The position numbers and the translations under genes were made by a program. A stretch of 11,317 nucleotides of DNA, from positions 1-11,317 of the forward strand of contig JAUVSB010000028.1 in the NCBI GenBank assembly GCA_030597275.1, given 5' to 3'. Within the stretch, counting starts at the first letter, position 1. Each line of letters opens with the position of its first letter. This DNA comes from Gammaproteobacteria bacterium (GTDB taxonomy: Bacteria; Pseudomonadota; Gammaproteobacteria; BMS3Bbin11). Of the stretch, positions 1-7,025 are shown one piece after another. The notes under the pieces are model-generated. The model saw nothing but the letters and a program-made list of their open reading frames with translations, made no database searches and was not told the origin of the DNA.

Positions 1-166
1 ATAAAAACAGCCCCTTTCAGAAGGATTCTGCTTGAATACTAGTGCCTTGCATGGTTAAAATCCTGTGCCGTAGTAAATGATGGGCGAGACAAAGGCTCAT
101 GCTTCTGCCTTTAGTTAGAAAGAAAATATTATAAATCCACCAAACCTTGAATCAGAGGAAATAATA

Positions 167-439
167 GTGAATAAATCAGAAATGATAGACATGGTTGCTG
201 AAGCAGCCGATATATCCAAAGCTGCAGCTGGCCGTGCCGTTGATGCAGTGTTCGAAGGTATTACAAACAGCCTCAAAGGCGGAGACTCAGTAACTCTCGT
301 CGGCTTCGGAACCTTCTCTATAAGCGACCGTGCAGCACGTACAGGCCGTAATCCCCGTACTGGTGAAGCTATCCAGATTAAAGCGTCTAAAATGCCTAAA
401 TTCAAGGCTGGCAAAGCACTAAAAGATGCAGTAAACTAG
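167..439 (+). CDS. hupB: DNA-binding protein HU, beta type
   Basis: Small basic nucleoid protein of the HU/IHF family, which binds and bends DNA as a dimer. The 90-residue length is the family norm. The N-terminal helices (about 1-40, starting MNKSEMID) are followed by the hallmark GFGTF at 46-50 and the DNA-gripping arm with RTGRNPRTGE at about 59-68, ending in the usual basic C-terminal helix. The start is GTG at 167, chosen because an AGAGGA ribosome-binding site lies 7 nt upstream (154-159) and the N-terminus then matches the family. In related gammaproteobacteria hupB sits between lon and ppiD, so the symbol hupB rather than hupA is favoured by context. tRNA-Val begins 9 nt after the TAG stop with no terminator between them, so read-through into the tRNAs is likely. 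HU is near certain; beta versus alpha is inferred from neighbours. Confidence 0.96.
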   Translation: MNKSEMIDMVAEAADISKAAAGRAVDAVFEGITNSLKGGDSVTLVGFGTFSISDRAARTGRNPRTGEAIQIKASKMPKFKAGKALKDAVN

Positions 440-448
440 CGCGCCCTC

Positions 449-524
449 GGGTGCTTAGCTCAGCTGGGAGAGCATCGCCCTTACAAGGCGAGGGTCGGGG
501 GTTCGATCCCCTCAGCACCCACCA
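449..524 (+). tRNA. tRNA-Val (anticodon TAC)
   Basis: A 76-nt cloverleaf with encoded 3' ACCA. The acceptor stem GGGTGCT pairs with AGCACCC. The anticodon stem TCGCC (475-479) pairs with GGCGA (487-491) around loop CTTACAA, placing TAC at 482-484. The T arm has GGGGG, loop TTCGATC and CCCTC with one G-T pair. It reads valine GUA codons, and other GUN codons by wobble if U34 is modified. It starts 9 nt after the hupB stop, so its 5' end is probably cut by RNase P from a hupB-containing transcript. Confidence 0.97.
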
Positions 525-557
525 AATGAAATTGTAACGCAACGCGATACACTTTAC

Positions 558-634
558 GGAGTGGTAGTTCAGTTGGTTAGAATACCGGCCTGTCACGCCG
601 GTGGTCGCGGGTTCGAGTCCCGTCCACTCCGCCA
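558..634 (+). tRNA. tRNA-Asp (anticodon GTC)
   Basis: A 77-nt cloverleaf. The acceptor stem GGAGTGG pairs with CCACTCC and is followed by encoded GCCA. The anticodon loop CTGTCAC carries GTC at 592-594, closed by CCGGC/GCCGG-type pairing, and the T loop is TTCGAGT. It decodes both aspartate codons. It lies 33 nt after tRNA-Val and just before a terminator, so the two tRNAs look like one transcript. A Val-Asp tRNA pair next to hupB and ppiD is known from other gammaproteobacteria such as pseudomonads. Confidence 0.97.
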
Positions 635-644
635 TTTATAAAAT

Positions 645-680
645 AGGGTAAACCCAGATGGGTTTGCCCTTTTTATTTTT
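645..680 (+). terminator. Rho-independent terminator after tRNA-Asp
   Basis: An 11-bp stem, AGGGTAAACCC (645-655) with GGGTTTGCCCT (660-670) and one G-T pair, has a 4-nt loop AGAT and is followed by TTTTATTTTT. It begins 10 nt after tRNA-Asp. It would end the hupB-tRNA-tRNA transcript and separate it from ppiD, which starts 31 nt later. Confidence 0.9.
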
Positions 681-710
681 CACTAAACACAAAGATTAAA
701 CATATCAGAT

Positions 711-2630
711 ATGCTCACTACCATACGTGAAAGAGCTCAGGGCTGGATTGCCTGGGTTATCGTAACCATTATTTCTGTACCATTTGCCCTGTGGGGTATC
801 AATGAATATTTCGGCGCTCAGGAAAAAGTTGTTGTTGCCGAAATTAATGGCAACGAAATACTGGCACAGGAATTCCAGGAGATCTTACAGGGACAAAAAG
901 CATCCCTGAGACAGAAGTTTGGTGGCAAACTCGATAGTAAAATTTTTGAAACACAGGCTTTTAAACTGCGTGTTTTAAACGAGATGATTGCCCAGCGCCT
1001 TATTACCGCAGATGTCCGAGATCAAAATTACCAGATTAGTGATGAGCAGCTAGCTACATATCTGAGGACTAATCCATCATTTCAGTCAAATGGTTCATTT
1101 TCTCCTGAATTGTATGCCCAGACTGTTCGCCGTACAGGATTAAGCGCCCCTTCATTTGAAAACAGGATTCGAATGGGGAATATAGTAGATCAGATCAGAG
1201 AGGGCTTTACTAACTCAGTTATAAATAATGATGAGCAGATGAATGATTTGCTGCGTCTACAGCAGGAAAAACGTGATTTTAAATCTTTGACACTTACAGC
1301 TGATAGTTTTATTGATCAAGTTGATGTAAGTAGTGATGATATACAAAAGTACTACGATTCAAATAAGCGGAATTTCATGACTACTGAAGATGTCCGTGTT
1401 GAGTACATTTCTCTATCGATGAAAGAGGTTGCTGATCAGATTAAACCTGATGAAGAGGCCTTGCTGGCCTATTACGAGGATAGTAAAGACCAGTATGTTG
1501 AGGCTGAACAGCGCCAGGCACAGCATATTCTTCTGGCGGTGGCTGCAGACGCAGATGACGAAGAGACGACGCGTATAGCTAAGTTGGCATCTGATCTGGC
1601 AAGACAGGCCAGGGAAGGTAAAGACTTTGCTGAAATGGCAAAAAAGTTTTCAGTAGACAGTCTTAGTTCTGCAAATGGTGGCGATCTTGGATACTTTGAA
1701 AAAGGAGTAATGGACCAGGCCTTTGATGAAAAAGTATTTGCTATGAGAGTTGATGAGATATCTGAACCGGTCAAGAGCCGGTTCGGTTTTCATATCATAA
1801 AATTAAATGATATTAAGCCTGAATCTGGAAAAAGTTTTGAGCAGGTGAAAGAACAAATCAGTGAAGAATATGCCCTCCACGAGGCGGCATCTCGCTTTGG
1901 CCAAATGGCTGAAGAAATGCAGAATCTGGTCTATGAGCAGCCTACTACCCTGCAGCCGGCAGCGGATGCACTGGGTTTAAAAGTCACATCTAGTGAATGG
2001 TTTTCACGTGCAGGTGGCGAAGGTGTTTTATCAAACCGCGCATTTATAGATTCGTCCTTCACAGAAGATGTATTACTGGAAGGTCTTAACAGCGAAGTTG
2101 TTGAAATTGGAGAGGATACACTGGTAGCTCTGCGGTCACTCGAACATCGTCAGCCTCAGCAGAAACTACTGGCAGATGTATCCGATGAAATAAAGCAGGT
2201 CCTGGTAAATCAGCGTAGTAAACAACTGGTCGCAAGTAAAGCAGAAGAACTTTACAGTAATCTTCATTCCGGTAGTAATACTTTGGTGCATATTGCAGAG
2301 CAGCAAGGTATACAGATAACCGAACATAAGGGGATTACACGTGGCGGTAATGCCGATTTAGCACCCGCACTATTGAATGAAGTTTTTCGATCTTCAGTGA
2401 ACCAGCCTGATAGTGATAAAAAGGCAGGTAAGGCTTTGTTAGCAAACGGAGACTATGTGATCTTTTCTGTCAGGAAAGTGACTCCTGGGAATCCAGAGGA
2501 TGTGTCTGACGCTGTGCGTGAGAAGATTCGCTATGTTATTCAGCAGCGTAAGGGGGAAGGTTTATTCGCCGATTATGAGCGTGGCCTGTATGAATTAGCT
2601 GACATCGTTATATATGAAGATAAGCTGTAA
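711..2630 (+). CDS. ppiD: Periplasmic folding chaperone / peptidyl-prolyl isomerase PpiD
   Basis: Inner-membrane-anchored chaperone that helps newly exported proteins fold near the Sec translocon. At 639 residues it is slightly longer than the E. coli protein (623). A short cytoplasmic N-terminus is followed by one membrane helix at about 12-31. A SurA-N-like chaperone region runs to about 260 (for example FMTTEDVRVEYISL), then a parvulin domain at about 263-366 with QHILLAV, GGDLGYF and FGFHIIKL, then a C-terminal chaperone region. The parvulin signature histidines H272 and H361 are present, so isomerase activity is plausible, unlike the inactive domain of E. coli PpiD. The ATG at 711 puts the membrane anchor where PpiD has it, although no strong ribosome-binding site is visible. 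It follows the tRNA terminator, so its promoter must lie in the short gap before it, overlapping the terminator, or transcription must read through. Confidence 0.95.
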   Translation: MLTTIRERAQGWIAWVIVTIISVPFALWGINEYFGAQEKVVVAEINGNEILAQEFQEILQGQKASLRQKFGGKLDSKIFETQAFKLRVLNEMIAQRLITADVRDQNYQISDEQLATYLRTNPSFQSNGSFSPELYAQTVRRTGLSAPSFENRIRMGNIVDQIREGFTNSVINNDEQMNDLLRLQQEKRDFKSLTLTADSFIDQVDVSSDDIQKYYDSNKRNFMTTEDVRVEYISLSMKEVADQIKPDEEALLAYYEDSKDQYVEAEQRQAQHILLAVAADADDEETTRIAKLASDLARQAREGKDFAEMAKKFSVDSLSSANGGDLGYFEKGVMDQAFDEKVFAMRVDEISEPVKSRFGFHIIKLNDIKPESGKSFEQVKEQISEEYALHEAASRFGQMAEEMQNLVYEQPTTLQPAADALGLKVTSSEWFSRAGGEGVLSNRAFIDSSFTEDVLLEGLNSEVVEIGEDTLVALRSLEHRQPQQKLLADVSDEIKQVLVNQRSKQLVASKAEELYSNLHSGSNTLVHIAEQQGIQITEHKGITRGGNADLAPALLNEVFRSSVNQPDSDKKAGKALLANGDYVIFSVRKVTPGNPEDVSDAVREKIRYVIQQRKGEGLFADYERGLYELADIVIYEDKL

Positions 2631-2693
2631 ATCCGTATCCTGACCGAGCTCAGATTTGTCAGCCTGTCATGGACCTGGTGCTTTTTAGCCATC

Positions 2694-2718
2694 AAACAAA
2701 TAAAAATCAGCCTGGCTG
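2694..2718 (-). terminator. Possible terminator of the minus-strand M48-like gene
   Basis: On the minus strand CAGCCAGGCTG is followed by ATTTTTATTTG. The arms CAGCC/GGCTG are perfect but leave only one loop base, so the real fold would be shorter or use the TCAAGCC copy upstream at about 2738-2744. It lies 34 nt past the minus-strand stop codon and in the convergent gap behind ppiD. The T-rich tail supports the call and the poor loop weakens it. Confidence 0.3.
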
Positions 2719-2751
2719 GTGGTAGGTACGTTGCTGGCTTGATAGCGGCCT

Positions 2752-3984
2752 TCAGGATGGAGTGCTATCTACTTCCTGGTTGAGACCTGCATTTCTTAGC
2801 CAGCTTTTATCAAAACTTTTTATTAGTAGCTGATGTATCGATTCATCTAGGTAGTATTCAGCTGCAGTCTGCGTTAACGCCGGCGGATAAACAGGCTTCT
2901 GATGTCCGAGCATGTGTAACCTGGTCTTAAGTGGCGGTAGTGTTGTGCTGGTATCGCCATATTTCCGCAATTCCAGCTCTACCCATCTTTCTATATCCGA
3001 TGCATTGACACTTTTTCGCATAGTCTGGCTCATCTTTTTGTAAGGTAGAAATAAACGGTGTTTACCATCTTTGGGCTGATTCATAACCAGTGGCCAGTAT
3101 TTCTCTCGCAAAAAGTTCTGGAAAATAATTGTCTGAACCATTGATTTAATGGCGTCGTCATCTTCCATTATTTCCAGAGTATAACGATCAGCCTGAATCT
3201 CTCCACGACGAGCAGCGAAGAATGATACGGCATTGAATATTGGTGAATAGTATTGAAAAAATAAGCTTAAGGGCTTCAGTACCAGATCACCATGACGCTG
3301 CAGGGAATGATGATAATTCGCCCATTGGCTATGCAGACTTAATATCCAGCCAGTAACAGGATTCTTCTGGCTCGATAACCTGCCGATCTCCCTGCCAAGC
3401 ATTCCCTGAAATTCCTGTGGCGAGGTACACAATAATGTGGATAGCCCAATATTAAGCGTATTTTTAAATCTAACAGGAAACCAGCTCACAGGCGCATGTC
3501 TTATTTTTACTTCATCTTCCCGAGTGACAACTATTCTTTCAATCCTGGGGTTGCCATAGTGTATTTGCAGGCCTTTGATCAGCCTGGAAAGTTTAGGGGA
3601 TGTTTCAGGACTGACCTTGACACCAGCGCGCCCGGTAAACCGCAGGCGAGAAAGTGAAATACTGGCCAGTACAGTGAGTAGCAGGAAACTGCCTATCATC
3701 AGCGCATCGGGCCAATGCTGGTGATGATCAGAGGTATATAGTGAGCTTACAAGCTTCAGGTAAAGCCAGATAGACAGGGCAGGGAAGAGTAATAGTGCAA
3801 AATACCCTAGTATGGCTAGTGAAACGACAAATAAAAGATAAAAAGCAGGAGTGGACGCGGCAAACGGTCGTAACCAGCGCACTACATTAGTGCGATTAAG
3901 AGTAAAGTCAGTATTTGATATTGTATGTGTTAGTGTTTCGAGCATTGGCCTGACTTGTAGCGTTTTGTCTATGTACGGAGCCAT
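2752..3984 (-). CDS. Membrane-bound M48-family peptidase homologue with degenerate zinc site
   Basis: A 410-residue protein with a hydrophobic region at about 46-78 and a second at about 94-112, followed by a domain resembling M48 (HtpX/Ste24-type) metallopeptidases. At the expected zinc helix the sequence is LGREIGRLSS (197-205), where active M48 enzymes have HExxH. E199 remains but both histidines are Arg (198 and 202, AGG codons). The third-ligand motif is present as GEIQADRY (E262). A late LPPLKTRL (349-356) resembles the family's HPP...R motif with His changed to Leu. So the fold seems kept but the metal site lost; I predict a non-catalytic homologue. The frame is open throughout, so this is not a decayed gene. 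ATG at 3984 gives the longest form; Met14 at 3945 is an alternative, and neither has a clear ribosome-binding site. It is transcribed alone, facing ppiD. Cellular role unknown. Confidence 0.75.
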   Translation of the reverse strand: MAPYIDKTLQVRPMLETLTHTISNTDFTLNRTNVVRWLRPFAASTPAFYLLFVVSLAILGYFALLLFPALSIWLYLKLVSSLYTSDHHQHWPDALMIGSFLLLTVLASISLSRLRFTGRAGVKVSPETSPKLSRLIKGLQIHYGNPRIERIVVTREDEVKIRHAPVSWFPVRFKNTLNIGLSTLLCTSPQEFQGMLGREIGRLSSQKNPVTGWILSLHSQWANYHHSLQRHGDLVLKPLSLFFQYYSPIFNAVSFFAARRGEIQADRYTLEIMEDDDAIKSMVQTIIFQNFLREKYWPLVMNQPKDGKHRLFLPYKKMSQTMRKSVNASDIERWVELELRKYGDTSTTLPPLKTRLHMLGHQKPVYPPALTQTAAEYYLDESIHQLLIKSFDKSWLRNAGLNQEVDSTPS

Positions 3985-4003
3985 ACTAGTAAAGTAGATG
4001 TGA

Positions 4004-4033
4004 ATAATAGCAGATTCAAGAACAGGGTGACTA
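4004..4033 (-). promoter_or_regulatory. Possible sigma-70 promoter for the M48-like gene
   Basis: On the minus strand TAGTCA (4033-4028) and TATTAT (4009-4004) are separated by 18 nt, matching the consensus at 4 of 6 and 5 of 6 bases. Transcription would begin near 3997. That leaves only a short leader before the ATG at 3984, or about 50 nt before the alternative start at 3945. Judged by eye only. Confidence 0.3.
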
Positions 4034-4097
4034 AAGGTAGTATTTGGCAGAGGAATTGCCTGTATTTCTGGTATGGTAAAGGTGGCCAGAATGAGGG

Positions 4098-4135
4098 GAA
4101 AGAAAATGAAAAGACCCGCCGGAAGGCGGGTCTTT
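4098..4135 (-). terminator. Rho-independent terminator of ssrA
   Basis: A perfect 11-bp stem, AAAGACCCGCC with GGCGGGTCTTT, has a 4-nt loop (4121-4124). It is followed on the minus strand by TTCATTTTCTTT. It starts 6 nt after the mature tmRNA 3' end, the expected place for the ssrA terminator. Confidence 0.92.
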
Positions 4136-4141
4136 AATATC

Positions 4142-4499
4142 TGGTGGAGGCGGGGAGAATCGAACTCCCGTCCGCAAGCACTCTACCATCCGGATCTACA
4201 TGTTTAGTTCGCACTTTAATTTAACCGAACGCTACCCGGCAAACGAGGAAAACGAACGGCGATTCTGTATAGGTTTTAACGGGTCCGCCACAGACGATGC
4301 TTTACCGCGATACTGTGTAAGATGACCTTTCGAATCCCCGCCCACAATCAAGCAAAGGTGAAAGGACTAACCGGTATTAGGCGGCTAGTGCGTAGTTGTC
4401 GTCGTTGGCAACTATAATGTTGCAGCTGGATTTACGAGGGGATCTGCTCCTCGACATGCACCGAAGGCTTTGCTACCCGCGTCGAAACCGGTCGCCCCC
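4142..4499 (-). ncRNA. ssrA: Transfer-messenger RNA (tmRNA)
   Basis: tmRNA of 358 nt, which with SmpB frees ribosomes stalled on broken mRNAs and tags the unfinished protein for proteolysis. The tRNA-like ends are clear: 5' GGGGGCG pairs with 3' CGCCTCC before encoded ACCA, and the T arm is GGGAG, loop TTCGATT, CTCCC. The conserved GGTTTCGACG follows the 5' strand of the acceptor stem, and GGTGCATGTCGAGG precedes the pseudoknot and reading-frame region. The tag frame encodes ANDDNYALAA and stop. This is the one-piece form, not the split, permuted form of alphaproteobacteria. smpB lies 60 nt upstream on the same strand. A strong promoter and terminator flank it, so it can be expressed independently. 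Confidence 0.97.
4377..4409 (-). other. tmRNA proteolysis-tag reading frame (ANDDNYALAA)
   Basis: Ten sense codons beginning with the resume codon GCC at 4409-4407 and ending with TAA at 4379-4377 encode ANDDNYALAA. The LAA end is the signal recognised by ClpXP and related proteases. The alanine charged on tmRNA is added before this peptide. The same tag sequence is known from Pseudomonas. Confidence 0.93.
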
Positions 4500-4508
4500 A
4501 GATGATTC

Positions 4509-4517
4509 ATTATAACA
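4509..4517 (-). promoter_or_regulatory. Extended -10 promoter of ssrA
   Basis: On the minus strand TGTTATAAT is a perfect extended -10 element (TGn plus TATAAT). It ends 9 nt before the mature tmRNA 5' end at 4499. No good -35 is visible at 16-18 nt, which an extended -10 can tolerate. RNase P would trim the few extra 5' bases. It allows ssrA transcription independent of smpB. Confidence 0.75.
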
Positions 4518-4559
4518 AGTTATTTGCAGGCAATGTACAGGATTTCAAGTCTCAGGGAC

Positions 4560-5042
4560 TTAGTGACCGTGTTTCATTAATCTTTCTTTGTCCCGTTTCC
4601 ATTCGCGGTCCTTGATGGCACTGCGCTTGTCATGCTGTTTTTTTCCTTTTGCCAGCGCGATCTCGAGTTTTGCCCGCCCACGCTTCCAGTACAGGGCTAC
4701 GGGAACTATCGTATAGCCCTCGCGTTCTACTGAGCCAATGAGGTGGCTGATCTCACGCCGGTTTAATAGCAGTTTGCGCATTCGCGTGGGATCGGCCACA
4801 TTGTGTGTGGAGGCGGACACAAGGGGGGAAATATGTGCGCCAAAGAGGAATAACTCACCATTGCGAATGATGACGTAGCTTTCTTTCAGCTGCGCACGTC
4901 CTTCACGCATGCTTTTGACTTCCCAGCCTTCCAGTACCATGCCTGCTTCATACTTCTCTTCCAGGTGGTAATCAAATTTTGCCTTCTTGTTGAGGGCAAT
5001 GGTACTGCCGGGCGAGGATTTCTTTTTTGATTTTCCGGACAT
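4560..5042 (-). CDS. smpB: SsrA-binding protein SmpB
   Basis: Small basic RNA-binding protein that delivers tmRNA to stalled ribosomes and mimics the missing codon-anticodon pairing in the decoding centre. The 160-residue length is typical. After a basic start (MSGKSKKK), the OB-fold core begins around residue 17 with LNKKAKFDYHLEEKYEAG. It continues through GWEVKSMREGRAQLKESYV and WKRGRAKLEIALAKGKKQHDKR. The C-terminal tail KDREWKRDKERLMKHGH is the part that becomes helical in the mRNA channel. The ATG at 5042 fits the family N-terminus, though no strong ribosome-binding site is seen. It lies just upstream of its RNA partner ssrA and divergent from the transporter gene. Confidence 0.97.
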   Translation of the reverse strand: MSGKSKKKSSPGSTIALNKKAKFDYHLEEKYEAGMVLEGWEVKSMREGRAQLKESYVIIRNGELFLFGAHISPLVSASTHNVADPTRMRKLLLNRREISHLIGSVEREGYTIVPVALYWKRGRAKLEIALAKGKKQHDKRSAIKDREWKRDKERLMKHGH

Positions 5043-5112
5043 GGTTGGTGTAATGGTTTGAGTATGTTAAAAAAGGTTCTACTGTAAAAAGCGCATTCAA
5101 TCACAAATCAGG

Positions 5113-5141
5113 CTAACAGCGAAGCCAGTTTTGGATAAAAT
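5113..5141 (+). promoter_or_regulatory. Possible promoter for the transporter-ratA-rnfH unit
   Basis: CTAACA (5113-5118) and TAAAAT (5136-5141) are separated by 17 nt, matching sigma-70 consensus at 4 of 6 and 5 of 6 bases. Transcription would start near 5148, about 27 nt before the ATG. It lies in the 132-nt divergent gap with smpB. Judged by eye. Confidence 0.35.
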
Positions 5142-5174
5142 CACATTTTGTTGTAAAAACCAGGGTAATCCGGC

Positions 5175-6551
5175 ATGACAGAAGATAAAAATATTTCAAT
5201 TCATGGACAGTGGTCCAGTCGCTGGGCTTTTATCCTTGCTGCAACAGGTTCAGCTGTAGGCCTGGGTAATATATGGAAATTTCCGTATATCACCGGAGAA
5301 TATGGCGGTGGCGCTTTTGTTCTCGTCTATCTGTTTTGTGTTGCTATCATCGGTATCCCGATAATGATGGCAGAAGTAATGCTTGGCCGCCGCGGACGAC
5401 AGAGCCCAATCAATACAATGCGGTCTTTAGCCAAGGCTGAAGGGCGGCATGGGATCTGGTCCTGGATAGGATGGATGGGTGTGCTGGCGGGTTTTCTAAT
5501 ACTTTCTTATTACAGCGTCATTGCCGGTTGGGGGCTGGCCTATGTGTTCCGCACAGCTACAGGTGTTATGCATGCTGCAGACAGCGCCGGGATAAAGGAT
5601 ATATTTGGCGAACTGGTTTCTGATCCGGAAAAGCTGCTGGCATGGCACACCTGCTTTATGGTTCTGACCATGGTGGTTGTTGCGAGAGGGGTGAAACATG
5701 GCCTGGAGAAAGCGGTGCGCTTTCTGATGCCATTACTGTTAATTCTGCTGCTGATACTCGTCGGTTATGCAATGAATACCGGCCACTTCAGCGAGGGAGT
5801 AGAATTCCTGTTCAAGCCAGACTTCAGTAAATTAACTGGCGGTGCCATTCTCACTGCAATGGGACATGCATTCTTTACTCTCAGCCTGGGGATGGGAGCG
5901 ATCATGATGTATGGCTCATATTTGCCAGAGAACACCTCTATTGCAAAAACCTCGATCATCATCTCGCTGGCCGATACAATGGTTGCACTGCTTGCCGGTT
6001 TAGCTATTTTCCCAATTGTTTTCTCCTTTCCTGAACTCGCACCCGGCGCTGGTCCCGGGCTGATTTTCCAGACCTTGCCGATAGCTTTTGCCAATATGCC
6101 AGGTGGTCAGTTTTTTGGTACATTATTTTTTGTTCTCATCGTAGTCGCTGCATGGACTTCATCAATATCACTGATAGAACCAGCGGTAGCCTGGCTGATT
6201 GAAAATCGAGGAATGACACGGGTCAGGGCCGCAGTCTGGTCCGGCCTGGCGACCTGGCTGGTCGGTATTGCCACCGTCCTGTCATTTAGCCATTGGGCCT
6301 TTGATTTCAATTTTCTTGGCACAGTCAAACATAATGGGGTATTTGATATCCTTGATATTCTGACGGCGAATATTATGTTACCGGTTGGCGGAATGTTGAT
6401 CGCTATCTTCGCTGGCTGGATGATGAAGCCGAAACACAGTAAAGAAGAACTGGCCCTGAATCGCAGTTACAAGCTATGGCAGTTCCTGATCAAATATGTG
6501 GCTCCTGTCCTGGTGTTCGTCGTTATTTTAAATATTTTCGGCATCATATGA
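5175..6551 (+). CDS. Sodium-dependent transporter, neurotransmitter:sodium symporter (SNF/LeuT-type) family
   Basis: Inner-membrane secondary transporter expected to import an amino acid or similar small amine using the sodium gradient; the substrate cannot be read from sequence. TM1 has the family signature GLGNIWKFPY (29-38), including the unwound segment that holds sodium and substrate. TM3 has SYYSVIAGW (111-119), and TM6 has FFTLSLGMG (233-241). I count 11 hydrophobic helices ending at the C-terminus (LWQFLIKYVAPVLVFVV), like bacterial Tyt1/MhsT, rather than the 12 of LeuT. The length of 458 residues fits that subgroup. An AGGG ribosome-binding site lies at 5162-5165, 9 nt before ATG. 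ratA starts 30 nt after its stop, so co-transcription with ratA-rnfH is likely. In Pseudomonas ratA lies directly beside smpB, so this gene is an insertion relative to that order. Confidence 0.93.
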   Translation: MTEDKNISIHGQWSSRWAFILAATGSAVGLGNIWKFPYITGEYGGGAFVLVYLFCVAIIGIPIMMAEVMLGRRGRQSPINTMRSLAKAEGRHGIWSWIGWMGVLAGFLILSYYSVIAGWGLAYVFRTATGVMHAADSAGIKDIFGELVSDPEKLLAWHTCFMVLTMVVVARGVKHGLEKAVRFLMPLLLILLLILVGYAMNTGHFSEGVEFLFKPDFSKLTGGAILTAMGHAFFTLSLGMGAIMMYGSYLPENTSIAKTSIIISLADTMVALLAGLAIFPIVFSFPELAPGAGPGLIFQTLPIAFANMPGGQFFGTLFFVLIVVAAWTSSISLIEPAVAWLIENRGMTRVRAAVWSGLATWLVGIATVLSFSHWAFDFNFLGTVKHNGVFDILDILTANIMLPVGGMLIAIFAGWMMKPKHSKEELALNRSYKLWQFLIKYVAPVLVFVVILNIFGII

Positions 6552-6581
6552 TCAGCGGCTTGAAATTCCGGGGAGGGAAAG

Positions 6582-7025
6582 ATGCCAAGAATTCAACGCT
6601 CTGCGCTGGTTCCTTATAGCGCAGATGAAATGTTCAAAGTCGTGACAGATGTCCCGCACTACGATGAGTTTCTGCCCTGGTGTAGTGGTGCACGTATTCT
6701 TCGTAGGGAAGGGGATAAGGTGACAGCTCAAGTAGATATAGCTTTTAAAGCGGTCAAACAATCTTTTACCACAGAGAATATCTATGATGAAGGCAAGCAG
6801 ATTACTATGACTTTGAAAGAAGGACCGTTTAGTAATCTCTCAGGTGTATGGCAGTTTATCGAACTGGATGAACAGGCCTGTAAAATTTTATTCGACCTGG
6901 AATTCGGTTTTGCAAACCGCCTGGCCGGTGCAGTGATAGGACCGGTATTCAGTATCATAGCTAATGGCATGGTTGATGCTTTTCACAAACGTGCAATCGA
7001 AGTATATGGAGTGAGAGATTTGTGA
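6582..7025 (+). CDS. ratA: RatA-type START/polyketide-cyclase-fold protein
   Basis: A 147-residue protein of the RatA family, helix-grip (START-like) fold with a long C-terminal helix. E. coli RatA was described as a toxin that blocks 70S ribosome assembly; the mitochondrial relative Coq10 binds ubiquinone, so a quinone-related role is also possible. Family features include PHYDEFLPWCSGA (about 26-38), LKEGPFSNLSG (78-88) and WQFIEL. It closes with FSIIANGMVDAFHKRA in the last helix. A strong GGGGAGGG ribosome-binding region (6570-6577) lies just upstream of ATG. Its TGA overlaps the rnfH start by 4 nt (GTGA), so the two are translationally coupled. The family is certain; toxin activity here is not shown. 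Confidence 0.93.
   Translation: MPRIQRSALVPYSADEMFKVVTDVPHYDEFLPWCSGARILRREGDKVTAQVDIAFKAVKQSFTTENIYDEGKQITMTLKEGPFSNLSGVWQFIELDEQACKILFDLEFGFANRLAGAVIGPVFSIIANGMVDAFHKRAIEVYGVRDL

Noticed and set aside
1..42. Possible last codons of an upstream gene (lon often precedes hupB)
   Set aside because: Forward frames stop at 2-4, 33-35 and 40-42, leaving at most 13 codons with no recognisable Lon C-terminus.
32..76. Candidate hupB promoters (TTGAAT/TTAAAA and TTGCAT/TAGTAA)
   Set aside because: The elements match consensus at only about half the positions, so neither can be chosen; the true promoter is probably in this leader.
402..635. Minus-strand open frame of 77 codons over the tRNA pair, containing WTGLEPATTGVTGRYS
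   Set aside because: It is antisense to tRNA-Val and tRNA-Asp; this kind of sequence is a well-known false protein produced by translating tRNA complements.
1762..1786. Inverted repeat GAACCGG/CCGGTTC inside ppiD
   Set aside because: It encodes the conserved parvulin stretch EPVKSRFG and has no T tail; likely a codon coincidence.
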